A stretch of 64,000 nt of DNA, from assembly GCF_001411555.2 (NCBI RefSeq), contig NC_049916.1, forward strand, positions 26,430,558 through 26,494,557, given 5' to 3'. Below are positions 14,801-25,349 of the stretch, one piece after another (position 1 is the first letter of the stretch; each line of letters starts with the position of its first letter). The position numbers and the translations under genes are program-made. The notes beneath the pieces were generated by a model. That model saw nothing but the letters and a program-made list of their open reading frames with translations, was not told the origin of the DNA and made no database searches. This DNA comes from Juglans regia. Its lineage: Eukaryota; Streptophyta; Magnoliopsida; Fagales; Juglandaceae.

Positions 14801-16599
14801 ATCTAAGAAATTTAAAATTAAAATATTCACCTGCTAAATTGCTCAATAGATACAATAGCAGCTAAAGAGAGCATCCCATTTGGTGTTCTGCTTTGAAGAG
14901 TCTGTTCGGCCATAAATATGTCCTCCATTTCGTGAGCATCAGAAGTATTTTCATGATCAAGCTTTCTACTTTGACCAGTTTTTCCGAGTGGAGAAGTCAT
15001 TTCATTCAAAAAGTTTTGGGTCTTCAATAGCCACAAGTTCAATCTTTCTTGCACTGTATCTAACAAAAAATAAAGAGTTGTGTAAATTCCAGAACTGAAT
15101 GCAGTCTGAAATGCAATACCATTATTAGATATATAATAAAACTTTCCTTATATAGTGACTACCAAAAACCAAATATAAAGCACATTGATATTTCTACTTT
15201 AACACATATCTAACTTATCTCAGATGAGCAGATCGTGGTACATTTCCATATCTCAAATCCAATTAGTTGCTCCATTACATGTTATATACACATTCTCTAC
15301 TACTTCTTCCCACCCATGTATAATGGATGGATGGATGGGTGCCAGATTGAAAGAAGCAAGACGGCCGGTGAGACCAATAACTCCAAGCTCAGCAGCGGAT
15401 GGATACACAGTTTTCAAATGTGTTCGTGTGTGTGTGAGAAGAGAGAGAGAGAGAGAGGAACAAAAGAAAAAAACACAACCAAATAATTTAAACCGGAAAC
15501 TATAAAAAAACGAAAAAAAAAAGTGTTCTCAAGAATTTATCAGTTTAGAAGCTTGTGAATAGAGGTGATGACACTCGTTGTGTGGAAACTTTATAACATA
15601 ACAATGAAAAAAAAATTCAAGTGATGTACAAAGCGACCATCCCAAGAACAACCAGTAGTGGGAGAAATAAGATTCATACAAATTAGACTTAAATTGCTAG
15701 TCAGCATGGAAAAGTAATCACTTAGCATTAGAATGGTTAATTGTCCATATATGCTAAAATTGAGAACTAGCGTTACCTAATGTAATCACGTTTTTTTCCA
15801 TTCTTTAATTACAGACGAAAAGTTGTATAAGAAAGGATTGAGTACACAGCAATAAAAAGTAAGATCTCTTCCAGAGTAAGTCAGGCAACAAGAACAGAAG
15901 AGAACAGGACCGTAGTCCCTCTAATATCCAAGAATCCAAGATAAGTAGATGTTATAAAGGGGAAAAATTCTCATTGGACCCAAAACGAGAGCTGCTCTTT
16001 AAAACTTCATTTCAAAGGAGGAGCTTAAAGGTCCTCGGAGACTTACACCTTACAATAACTACTTTTTACCTTCACATAAACAATCTTATTAATGTGGTTA
16101 TCTCCAGTGACCAAATTAAGAAGCAGCCAACTAGATAATAAGTGGATTGTCACTCTCCCAAACATGGTTGGACATCCCCATTGGTTCCTTGAAGGTCAGG
16201 ACATCTTTTAGCCCCAAAGTGATACTTCATGCTACATTTCCCCACAAATCCAGAAGCAAATACAGTCTTAACCCACCACTAGAGTCCTCTCAGCTATCTT
16301 ATATGCTCCATGCAAAATACATAATACAAATAGATACATATTTCCTAAAAGTCGATGCATATAAATATGCACTGCGCTTAAGCCACAATTTGTACGGAAA
16401 AAGACTCACTAGCATTTATGTCATTCAGCTTCCATTTATCTCCCAAAGACTGCCCCACAAGCTTGAACCGGTGGTGATGCCCTGAAAAATTCTTTGCGGA
16501 ATACCCAAACTTGTAAAAGTCCCTGTTATGACGAAGTAACAAAGAATTGGGCGCAACAGGAGGTTGTTTTAGCCGGGTTACTGGGGATTTTGACAGCAT
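5834..16599 (-). CDS. DUF639 family membrane protein, 11 exons
   Basis: Exons on the minus strand, 5' to 3': 16410-16599, 14831-15059, 14296-14443, 13332-13430, 12431-12588, 11733-11898, 10783-10919, 9645-10332, 8634-8746, 6857-7112, 5834-6133. All junctions are GT-AG and keep phase, giving 827 residues. The large exon encodes a conserved block containing LWVLEFVDLGGEMRRDVWHA and later YAPYGHVVFQTLAVKYWGG. The last three exons carry two hydrophobic pairs (around SYFVPFALIVMAAGMLTL and EVALVLLSSATILLVFPF), so the C-terminus is probably membrane-embedded, followed by a charged tail ending ERSLKNGKV. From memory it matches the plant-specific DUF639 family, closest to Arabidopsis At1g71240. The biochemical role is unknown. 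The gene is head-to-head with the PAP4-like gene. Several introns contain transposons. Confidence 0.88.
7263..7312 (-). mobile_element. Ultra-short LINE tail with target-site duplication
   Basis: TAGAAAAGCAGTCGATA (7263-7279) is repeated with one mismatch at 7296-7312. Between the copies lie 16 bp, which on the minus strand read CCTATCAAAAAAAAAG. That is the 3' terminus plus A-tail shared with longer LINE copies in this window. Lies in the DUF639 intron between exons 10 and 9. Confidence 0.75.
7384..7439 (+). mobile_element. LINE 3'-end fragment
   Basis: The text ends in ...TCAATAAAAACTTTACTTATAAAAAAAAA, matching in plan the 3' untranslated end of the other LINE copies (an AATAAA-like stretch, then ACTTAT, then poly-A). 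No clean target duplication was found. Intronic. Confidence 0.45.
7876..8467 (-). mobile_element. TRIM-like LTR retroelement in DUF639 intron
   Basis: Two diverged direct repeats, 7876-8080 and 8178-8467, both start TGTAATGACC and end GGGGTGACA / GGGGTTACA (TG...CA). On the minus strand the 97-bp interior begins with TGCTATCAGTGCCACC, close to the initiator-Met tRNA primer-binding site, and ends in a purine run (GAGAGGAGGAG) just before the other LTR, as expected of a polypurine tract. No protein is encoded. The 3'-end repeat copy in plus coordinates (8178-8467) is longer, partly because of an inserted ~23-base poly-A tract near 8351. No target duplication was seen, so it is old. Confidence 0.6.
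9178..9226 (+). mobile_element. 13-bp LINE tail with 18-bp target-site duplication
   Basis: ATGGTTATTATGACACAC occurs perfectly at 9178-9195 and 9209-9226, separated only by CTTATTAAAAAAA. The 13-bp insert matches the terminal CTTAT-plus-A-tail of the LINE family seen elsewhere in the window. Lies in the DUF639 intron between exons 9 and 8. Confidence 0.8.
12214..12407. mobile_element. Tourist-like (PIF/Harbinger) MITE, copy 1
   Basis: A 194-bp element with terminal inverted repeat GGCCTCGTTTGTTTT / AAAACAAACAAGGCC and the 3-bp duplication TAA on both sides, as in PIF/Harbinger elements. Inside each end lies a (CATCT)n array that runs in the same direction at both ends rather than being inverted. 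Related copies are at 29923-30150 and 54696-54895. It ends only about 21 bp from the 5' splice site of DUF639 exon 5 (exon low end 12431). Confidence 0.88.
13557..13812 (-). mobile_element. 5'-truncated LINE (222 bp) with 17-bp TSD
   Basis: TTATGATTGCAGAAGTT is repeated perfectly at 13557-13573 and 13796-13812. The 222-bp insert begins on the plus strand with a poly-T run and TTGATAAGT, so the LINE points to the minus strand. The same 3' region is found in the longer copy at 19186-19783, whose coding part shows it is a non-LTR retrotransposon. The perfect duplication implies a recent insertion. Intronic in the DUF639 gene. Confidence 0.92.
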
Positions 16600-17251
16600 T
16601 TTTTGTTCTCTAATTTAATTTGTCAAGAACTAAACTTGGAGCACATAATCTAGTCGTCTTGGAACAAGAAGGAGAACTTCGAATAAGAAGAAGGTGGACG
16701 GAAAAGCAAACAGAAACGAAAAGGTATTTGTGATGGAAAGACGACGGACTTCCTTTTTTCCAAGACTCTGCGAAGAGACAAATCGGTGGTGTGTTAGGCT
16801 AAGTTACTTTTTTGTTTTGATAGGTTGCTGTGTTGAAAATCGGTGTTAGGCTGTGTCGCTGGTTTTACCATGGCATACTTATCATGGTCGCTCTGTACGG
16901 TTGCTCCAAGTTGATAATGGATGTTATGATTGAAAAATAATAAATAGTTTTTTTATTATTTAATATCAAATAATAATAATAATAATAATTTTTTGTAATT
17001 TTTTTGTGGGGTAAAATTATAACTTCTTATTTGTATAAGAAAATATTATTTATATTTATAATTTTACTTATACAATTATTATTAATTATTAAAATAATAA
17101 AAACTTTAAAATTTATTATAATATTATAAATAAAATTATGCACGAGATAACTGCTCGTTTGTATAAAAAATATCTACTCGATCAAGCGCTTCCCTTTAAA
17201 TGACTGAAAACTGAAACGCCAACACGTACAAAAAATCCGCCTTTATCTTCC
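16600..17251. promoter_or_regulatory. Shared head-to-head promoter region
   Basis: The 652 bp between the start codons of the DUF639 gene (-) and the PAP4-like gene (+) must contain both promoters and 5' leaders. An (AAT)n/(ATT)n stretch near 16965-16990 and an AT-rich core separate the two GC-richer leader ends. No discrete element is assigned. Co-regulation is only an inference from the arrangement. Confidence 0.5.
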
Positions 17252-20200
17252 ATGGCTCTCGCTCCTTCATTTTCTGCTACTCTGCCGCCAAATAAACTGC
17301 GACCCGGCAATCATCCACTTGCTTCTCACCCTGCACCCGTTATTTTTCATGACAAATCCCCACTCTCATTTCCAATACCAAATACCGCCAGCACCCACGT
17401 CATAGTAAGCCCCAGCAAGCTCCTTGACACTGCTGATTCTGGCATACGGAGGACTAGAATTTCCTTCTTTCCTGGCTTTTTGACAAAGGGTAGGGATGCT
17501 GAGAGCCTCAAGGAGGAGCTTTACGCAACAATAGGGCCTCTTGATAGAGGGGCTGAGGCTACTCCCGAAGACCAACAGCGTGTAGAACAGGTGAGACGGT
17601 GCACCCCTTGATGAGTTTTGCTTTACTTCGACATTTTGATTTCAATTTTTTTTCTTTGTTTTTATTCCTGCGCTTATATGGTACGAGAAATGGAAATTCT
17701 ACTCCTCTGGGTACCTTTTTATTGTAGTAGTGCACAGCCCATTTGTTTCTCAAGGAAATCACTGAAAATGGAATAATTGCTAATTGAAAATGAAGAAATA
17801 CAGAATCTTATAAGTTATATCTACTGTCAGTTTACGTTTGATGTAATATTTAAAGATTTTCTTGTGTCATATTTGTGGGTTTTTTTCCTTGATCAGATTG
17901 CTCGTAAACTCGAGGACGTGAATGAAATAAAGGAGCCTCTCAAGTCCAATCTGCTCAATGGAAAATGGGAACTCATATATACAACCTCCCAGTCCGTTTT
18001 GCAAACTCAGGTGATACTTTGTCAATGGTCCTTCCAATTGTTTGAAACTTGTCTTTTGTATGGAAAGCTTAACCTTTCTAATTCCACTTCGTGCATACTT
18101 GCAACTTGCAACACAAAGATGGGTCAGAGACCAGACTGAGTTTTGTGTATTTCTTTAGTCACACAAAGAACTGGTTTAATCGGCTGATTCAGACTAATTT
18201 TAGCCAATTTAAAACGATTTCAGCCGATTCACAACTGTATTTCTCTATAGTTGAGTTTCGGAGATGAGTTTTTTGTTGCTTTTTTTTTCCTCGTATGAAA
18301 ATATGTCGCCGTACATGTGTTAATTTTTTTATCCATGTGTTTAGTGAGAATGTAGAGAAGTTAAAAATAAAATTAGAATTCTTTACTTCATTTGGTTGAA
18401 GAGAAATGAGTATTTGATATTAAATTTGTGATTTTGAGAAAAAAAATACTACCTTTACCCCGACTTTATAACTTAAGGGTCTTCATCTTCCTTGTAAACG
18501 TGAATATTTGAGACAAAACATTAAGAACATTTGAGTAGATACATGTGTTGCATTCTTATTGAAGCTATACAGATTCACATCATATTCTTATTAAAGTTGG
18601 TCAGTGAATTTATAATTTAAACTCATTTATACACAATTTGAAATGCTTGAATTTCATTGTACATGTTTTTAATTATTTTAATTAACGCTAAGATACCTAA
18701 TACAAATTTGTCATGAATTGTTCAATTCAATGAATCAGTCCCAACCCAATTCTAAATTCCATTCTGATTTTTCAAGCCTTGGTTTTAATCCTCCTGTTCT
18801 CTGTAGTAGAACAAATGTACGTGTATACATGCATTCCCATGCAAGTGTAGTGGAGCAAATGCTATTTTTTTTCTTGTTCTATACTTCTATTTTATTTTTA
18901 TTTTATTTTATTCTATTCTTATATATCATTAATTTTTATAGGACTATAACTGATTGCTCACATGGCAGAGACCAAAATTTTTACGACCAAATGGAAAAAT
19001 CTACCAGGCAATCAATGTGGATACTCTTAGGGCTCAAAATATGGAAACTTGGCCATTCTTTAATCAGGTGTTTCTTCTTATTTAACATATTCTTTACATG
19101 GATTGAATATAAAAATATTGCTATTTCTTTCAGTTTTCGACCATTACTTAAGCAATGCTTGCGAATACTCACCTGCTTGTGGAAGTTTTTTTTTTTTTAT
19201 AAGTAAATAGATATCTTTATTGAATAGAATGAAACTAGGCAATGCCCAAGTACACAGGAAGTATACAAAGTGAGACACCTAATTACATTCTAGTGAGCTG
19301 AAAAGAAGATAGAAACTCATGGACACTCCCACCCTTCAGTAAAATAGCAGAAAACTACTGTCAAAGAGAGAATACAAAAAAATTCCAGATTTCCCCCACT
19401 GCACGCTCCTTGTTGTTAAAGCACCTATCATTCCTTTCTGACCATAAACACCACATTAGGCACAAAGGTAACATACGCCACACTGCTGCCAATTGTGCAC
19501 TGTTATGCCTCCTGTTCCAGCACGCTAGTAGTTCCACCACACTCTTAGGCATTACCCAACTCAGTCCGGCTCTATCAAGGATACCAGCCCATAATTCCCC
19601 CGCCACCTCACAATGAAAAAGCAAATGATCTATCGATTCTCCATTCCTTTTGCACATGTAGCACCACTCCATGACCACCATACCCCGCTTCCTTAAGTTA
19701 TCAACCGTCAATATCTTTCCAAGCGCGGCTGTCCAAGTTATGGGTGATACATATGATAAGGACTGTAGTTCATGGCCTTTCAATGGGCTTCCATTTGCTT
19801 AAGTTTTGAATGAAGATACAAAGAACAAAAGATGTAAAAGACATGAACCCCAAACTACCATGGGGCCCTGGAAACAAGGCTAGAAACTGAATCAGAAGAA
19901 GGGCCAAAGTTGGAAGGTGCCTTCTATACGAGCTTGCCTAACTGCAGGCAAGCTTCCTTACAATGCAATATAGAACAAACTGGGATGCGGTAGCTCTGGT
20001 GTCCTGAAGGAGAGAGAAGATTTCCCATGAAGTAGAAATCTGGGTTTGAAAACTTTTGGGTTGTGCCCATCTCAGATTGTTCAGCATATGATTGTGAGCT
20101 GTGAGAGCATGTGTTCAAAATCTGTTAAGGACTACTTCAACACTCAAACTTTTGTAGAAGCTATGAAACAATGCTTGAAACCTTAATGACAATTCTATTT

Positions 20201-22401
20201 GGAAGGAACTTGCTTTTGGAGTAATGTATGTCCATGGGGACAAAGCTACAAATGCTCAGTTGTTTCTGGCTCTCTAACAAACACTTTGCTGATTGGATCT
20301 GCATACCCTCTTTTCGTTGTGTGTCTCTGTGTCAAACTTTTAGAAGGAAAGCCTCAAGTAATGTCACCATCTCAATATTCCAGATAGCATCCAGGCATTT
20401 TGAGGTTAGGAAAAAGAAAAGGATACCTTTTAAGGACTGCATTATAGTTTTAATTGGGGTGGCTCAAGACTAAAGGGATTGATAATCACTCTTGACCATA
20501 TAGCTCCCATTTCTGTTGCATGTCCAAACAATTTTCTCTTTGACATTGCTCAAATTTAGAAGGATTGACGCATGTCCTTTCTTATTCCACACAATTTACT
20601 GAAGAATACTCTTGTCCAAAACTTTTTTTAGACTTTTCAACGTTGTAGATTTTCATGGAGGGTGTATAGTGTTGAGAAGCAGAGTAAATCTGGTGTTCTA
20701 AGTTCTCAAATCCAACTTTATGTTGTTTATATTGGAGGTGTGCCATATGGTTTTGAGTTTTGGGAAATTCTCTTGCTATTCTTTGGTCTCTAACTTGACC
20801 TTTTATTGCCACTTATTCTCATGTGTATAATGACTTTTATCATGCTGTAAAGCTACATAATGTCAATCGATTGATATTTGTGCAGGTCACAGCTAATTTA
20901 GTCCCTTTAAACTCAAGAAGAGTGGCGGTTAAATTTGACTTCTTCAGAATTGTTGGTCTGGTGTGTCATATCTTTCTGTATGCAAGGATTCACTTTCTTT
21001 TCCTCTAACTAATGACTTATAATGCTTCCCAGATACCTATTAAGTCACCAGGGAGTGGTCGTGGTCAGTTGGAAATAACTTACTTGGATGAAGAGTTACG
21101 GTAAGAGATGTGAAACCATTGTTTCCACTGTTCAATGCCACACCATTTCTTTTTTTCCCCTGATGAATATTGGTATAAATACTTGCATACTAAACATTGT
21201 GATAAAGATATCATATTATTGGCTCTTTAGATTTGGTTCAAGTTTTAAGGCTGTCCTTTCCTTCAGATCTACCATCTAGAATTACTAATAAAAGAATATT
21301 AATAATCAAAGAAGAGCCTCATTTTTAAGTGGTTTCAAACAAACCATATATGCATATGAGTAAATTGAATTAATGAAAGTTGTGTCAGTCACAATGCCTT
21401 CCGATTGAGACCCTAGGGTCTGTGCATTGATTACAGACTACACAAGCCTCGAAAACAACCTAATGTCCTACAGTCCCACAACCTAGATGCATACCTTAAC
21501 AAGAATGGAAGCTTTGATACTAATATATTGAAGTTTGGGATTAGTGAAGTACACCATGCAAACAACAAAATAGAAACATCTTCATAAGACAACAAGATTT
21601 AATGTACTCTGTGCTTGAATTCACAGGCAACATAACCAAATTGAACTATTAGTGATACGGATTACACACACTTGACTAACTTGCACAAATATAGTTCACG
21701 GACCTCACAAATTTGAATCAACAAAAATCTCATTACACCCAAATCTTACATCTAACTCTCCCAAGCATGCATCTTTCAGCTTTTAATAATTAACCTAGTA
21801 AAGATAGGAATTTGAGGTTACACTTACAAAAAAAAAGATAGGAATTTGAGGTAATTCACAACAAATGTTCACCTGAACTAAAATTCCATCAAGAAAATCT
21901 TTTCTTTATCATGATAGTTCCAAACAAGATAAATATTGTTTCCAAAACTAAAGCCAAACTTGCTTGTAACCTTATAGAACTCATTGCAAACATGTAACAA
22001 ACATCATCTTCTCTCAAACTACAGAATGATCAAACCATATGCTTTGATACCAATTCGTTACAATAGTGGAAGCTGATACTGATGTGTTGGAGTTTTGAAC
22101 TAGCAAAGTATGCCACTCAAACAATAGAGGAAAAACACAAACATAAGACAATAAGATCGAACATGGCTCAACTATTGCCACACTTAAGTTGAGGGTAATG
22201 CCAACATAATCCCATAATCAAGCTTTTAATAATTAATCTACTGGATTCTTAATGGTTTTACTGTTAACGAATTTCAGCCTTTTTGCTCAGTCCTGTACTT
22301 CTGCTGAATTCTAATTTCCTCTTTGCAGAATATCAAGAGGAGATAAAGGTAACTTATTCATTTTAAAAATGGTGGATGCATCCTATAGAGTTCCTCTTTG
22401 A
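17252..22401 (+). CDS. PAP4: Plastid-lipid-associated protein (fibrillin), PAP4-like
   Basis: Six exons: 17252-17590, 17897-18010, 18969-19067, 20886-20960, 21033-21100, 22329-22401; GT-AG throughout, one frame, 255 residues. The start [16 protein letters not shown] opens a Ser/Pro-rich, acid-poor stretch typical of a chloroplast transit peptide. The mature part has the fibrillin (PAP) domain signature: [16 protein letters not shown] in exon 2, [18 protein letters not shown] in exon 3, [13 protein letters not shown] in exon 4, [14 protein letters not shown] in exon 5 and [14 protein letters not shown] at the end, a near-invariant closing motif. Fibrillins bind lipids in plastoglobules, thylakoids or stroma and are stress-linked in other plants. 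This subgroup corresponds from memory to Arabidopsis FBN3/PAP4. Introns 3 and 5 are swollen by retroelements. Confidence 0.92.
19186..19783 (-). mobile_element. 5'-truncated LINE with RT zinc-binding domain remnant
   Basis: Begins on the plus strand with poly-T and TATAAGTAAATAG (the reversed 3' tail) and runs to about 19783. Its first ~230 bp repeats the 13574-13795 element. On the minus strand it encodes the C-terminal zf-RVT domain of a plant L1-type [40 protein letters not shown] and [15 protein letters not shown]. Five-prime truncation removed the endonuclease and reverse transcriptase. I could not find its target duplication. It sits in intron 3 of the PAP4-like gene, antisense to it. 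Confidence 0.85.
21487..22200 (-). mobile_element. Degenerate small LTR retroelement in PAP4 intron
   Basis: Two diverged direct repeats (about 21507-21602 and 22067-22160, both containing GGAAGCT...GATACT, CAAACAA and CATAAGACAA) flank an interior without coding potential. On the minus strand the higher-coordinate repeat is followed by TTGGTATCAAAGC, close to the Met-tRNA primer-binding site. The exact ends are not resolved. A 16-bp LINE tail is inserted in its interior. Confidence 0.45.
21801..21852 (+). mobile_element. 16-bp LINE tail with 18-bp target-site duplication
   Basis: AAGATAGGAATTTGAGGT at 21801-21818 and 21835-21852 is identical. The insert TACACTTACAAAAAAA resembles the LINE terminus ACTTAT followed by A-tail. 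Inserted in the older LTR remnant of the PAP4 intron. Confidence 0.75.
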
Positions 22402-22603
22402 TGTAGCTTTTCCTAAAGAATGATTGTTGAGCTTCCTCTCTAGAGGGTAAAGTGGAGGACTGACTAGTGCCGTGTGTTCATTTATGTATAACTGTAGCTG
22501 ATTGGGTAAAGTTGATCATTTTATTCGCTCTGTATGAAAAGTAGCCAAGGGAAATTCAATTCACTGATTGATAACCTGGCTCCATGTGCGAGTTTTTAGT
22601 GTA

Positions 22604-22762
22604 AGTTGTACATTATTTCCGTTCATGATTTTCTGGTGTCGCTTTCTGTTTCCTAGAATGTATTTAGATGTTTTCTGTTGTATACTTCTTCTGCACATGA
22701 GCTTCACCTATACATTCGTTTTTAATAAAATTACTTCTTACTTATCAAAAAAAAAGTTGTAC
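22604..22762 (+). mobile_element. LINE 3' fragment, ~140 bp
   Basis: The block ends TTAATAAAATTACTTCTTACTTATCAAAAAAAAA and upstream has words shared with the other LINE 3' regions (a GTATACTTCTTCTG-like stretch, then GAGCTTCACC). AAGTTGTAC occurs just before it and again right after the A-tail, a possible short target duplication. Downstream of the PAP4-like stop codon. Confidence 0.55.
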
Positions 22763-23495
22763 GCTACTGTTACAAAAAGTGAGATAACTTAACATAAAAA
22801 GGGGAGCAATCAAACTGTTTTTAATGGGAAGTACAAACAATCGAACTTCACTACATAGGCAAATAGTTGACACCCTTAAAACTGTTTCATTGTCCCTCTT
22901 GAGGAAAATAAATCATATATTTACTTATTTCTTGGGGTGGAGGGGTGTTTGGGAATGTGATGCCTTTACAGTGTCTGTTTAGTGTTAGATTTGCAAAGGT
23001 GTGTTTCATAAGCAGTTAAAACTGTCATTACAGCTAAATTTCTATCAGGTCGGGCTTAAGTGACTTACTGATGTTGCAGATTCGGATCAAGTACACAAGG
23101 AGAAATTCAGCTTGTGTTAAATGGTTAGCGTAAGAGAACCAAACCTATTTTACTTGTCAACTAATCTTACACTACTGTTGCTTAACCTTCAAGCTGCCAG
23201 ACCATAATCTGCCACCAGCCACCACCCGATTCTCTCCATTTACTCCAATTCATGGCAAGGGGAAATCGATGAAGGTTTTTCATGTTTGGGATGGAATTTG
23301 AGTTTATCTTCATAACAATCATATACTGCTAGAAGGTTTCCTACTTGGCATTGCCTATGAAATCAGGATTGTCAACTTGTTTCTGTTATCATCAGAATTG
23401 CAAAATGCATGCATAAATTCCGATTCAACTATTTGAATTATTAGAATGAAAATCCTCAAGGGTATTTAGTACATGAAAATATAAAAAGAGCTAAA
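22763..23495. other. Intergenic, nothing recognised
   Basis: AT-rich sequence between the convergent PAP4-like and LysM receptor genes, presumably including their 3' ends. No repeat, RNA gene or exon was recognised. Confidence 0.5.
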
Positions 23496-25349
23496 TTAGC
23501 GAGCTGTGACTGGACTTATAATATGAATTACTTGGTCTCCTTCTGCCCCTGAAGTCCATGATCTTTCTGAAGTTTCAGAAGGCGACTGAGTAAGAACAGA
23601 CAGGTTGAAAACGATTTCTCCCATGCTTGGCCTTTCCATGGATTTATCCAGTGTGCACGCCCTCGCCAAAGTTGCCAAGCTGATAGCGCCATCGATCGGA
23701 TAGAAGCTCTCCAAGTTTGGATCTATCCAACTTCTTAACCTCTCCTCTCTATTGTCTTCCACTTCCAAGATCCACCTTATGTCCTTCCACAACAGAGCAA
23801 CCTCCCCATTTTCCTTTGTTTCCATGGCTCTCTTTCCTGAAAGCAACTCTAGTAGAACAACTCCAAAACCAAAGACATCCACTTTTGGCATCGCAGAGTT
23901 CGTTGCAGATCTAGCCAGTGAGAGTTTTGCAATCATTGCCTTGAACCCGGAGTTCAAAAGTATATTAGTTGCTCGGATATCTCTGTGAACAATGGTGGGC
24001 TGAGTGTGTTCGTGCATGTATTGCAGGCCGTTGGCTACATCTAGTGCAATGTTTAGCCTCTGACTCCATGTGAGGATGACCGAAGAGCTTGAAGAATTCG
24101 AGTGCAGCCACTTATCAAGTGATCCATTTTCAGCATATTCATAGACCAAGAAGCGATTCCCATCAGTGTCAGAGGAGATTCCCATTAACCTCACAAGATT
24201 CGCATGATTTACTTTCTGCAGAATTTTTAGTTCCTCTGTGACATCTTCCTTGGTTTTCTTTACTGCTAAGATCTGGCCATTGATAGTCGCCCTGTACACT
24301 GATCCCCCAATCCTACAGTGTTCATCAAAGTTTGCCGTTGCCTCGATAATTGCTTTAGTCTCATACATGATTGGCTTACTGAGATAGCCAGAAACTCCAG
24401 GAAGTAGCTTACCTTGCGTGATCTTAGGCTCAAAGTTTTCACGTCTTGATTGTTCCTTCATTTTAATCAGAACACTGTTCTCCAGCGAGGAACCAACACG
24501 TTTCATTTCCTTCTTCCTCTGACGTGAACGATGAGAATGGACCAACAAAGCTGTCAAAAGAAAGATCAACATAGCACCTCCCAAGCTTACAATAAGGATG
24601 ATGATCCAAGGACGTTTGGAATGACTTCCTTCATGAGACTGCTCAGTCGGGTAAATTTGAGAGAGAGCTGGCAACTGTGAAACGGGGATCATTACCGGAA
24701 GACTCACTGCAGTGCTGAAGTTCCGGTAGCCATTTTCAGATGCAATGTTCTCCAGTGAGGCATTAAACTTAGCACTTACTTGCAAGACATCATCGGTGGG
24801 TTGCCATACGTAGGTAATGATGTATGAAATACCATTTTTCAAATGGGTTTCTGAGGGGCACTTACAAAACAAAGGAAAGATAACTTCCACACCTATCTGC
24901 AAGAGGTTTGGGTTCAGAGTCGGGTTCAGCCCTTGAACATCATTCCAGTTGCTTAGATTCCCGAATGAATTGACTGAGACTAAGTAGTAGCTATCATCTT
25001 TCTTGATCTGGTATGTGATATTGGCAAAATAACGTTTTGCAGTGCAGCCACAGGTAACAGGTACTAGTAAGAGTTGGCCAGGAAATAACTTTGTCTCGTT
25101 GACTCCAGATACTAGGTTACTAGCTTTTGCAATGGATGAGCTGCTGGCCTCAAATAGATCAGATACGTTTCCCAGATTCAGATAATTGGGAGGCTGCGGA
25201 AAGTATGCTACATAAGTTTCACAGGAGGAGGGTGAATCCACAGAGCATGAAAAGTTTGATTGAGCTGTGATATCAGAGATGGAAAAGAACAAAGTTAGAA
25301 GAAAGAGAACTTGGGAGGTGAGTAAAGAGATATCCATTATGTTGAGCAT
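23496..25349 (-). CDS. NFP: LysM receptor-like pseudokinase, NFP/NFR5 type
   Basis: A single uninterrupted 617-residue frame, as expected for the intronless NFP/NFR5 group. Residues 1-30 form a signal peptide. The ectodomain has the CxC-separated triple-LysM plan (C35, C43, CGC at 100-102, CKC at 162-164) and opens CSVDSPSSCETYVAY. One membrane span is at about 248-270. The cytoplasmic kinase-like domain (from ~325) keeps the lysine of AVKK (364) and HRD (455-457), but has no proper glycine-rich loop (IGGSVYRA). DFG is replaced by LSL in AKLSLARS, and the activation loop and APE are missing, which are the known features of NFP-type pseudokinases. In legumes these proteins bind rhizobial lipo-chitooligosaccharides at the plasma membrane together with an active LYK3/NFR1 kinase. 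The C-terminus ends VTAR, like family members. LYK4/LYK5 is less likely given the ectodomain start and C-terminus. Confidence 0.9.
   Translation of the reverse strand: MLNIMDISLLTSQVLFLLTLFFSISDITAQSNFSCSVDSPSSCETYVAYFPQPPNYLNLGNVSDLFEASSSSIAKASNLVSGVNETKLFPGQLLLVPVTCGCTAKRYFANITYQIKKDDSYYLVSVNSFGNLSNWNDVQGLNPTLNPNLLQIGVEVIFPLFCKCPSETHLKNGISYIITYVWQPTDDVLQVSAKFNASLENIASENGYRNFSTAVSLPVMIPVSQLPALSQIYPTEQSHEGSHSKRPWIIILIVSLGGAMLIFLLTALLVHSHRSRQRKKEMKRVGSSLENSVLIKMKEQSRRENFEPKITQGKLLPGVSGYLSKPIMYETKAIIEATANFDEHCRIGGSVYRATINGQILAVKKTKEDVTEELKILQKVNHANLVRLMGISSDTDGNRFLVYEYAENGSLDKWLHSNSSSSSVILTWSQRLNIALDVANGLQYMHEHTQPTIVHRDIRATNILLNSGFKAMIAKLSLARSATNSAMPKVDVFGFGVVLLELLSGKRAMETKENGEVALLWKDIRWILEVEDNREERLRSWIDPNLESFYPIDGAISLATLARACTLDKSMERPSMGEIVFNLSVLTQSPSETSERSWTSGAEGDQVIHIISPVTAR

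Noticed and set aside
19160..19810. Target-site duplication for the longer LINE copy
   Set aside because: No 8-20 bp repeat could be matched between the poly-T side and the truncated side. The limits of this copy stay approximate.
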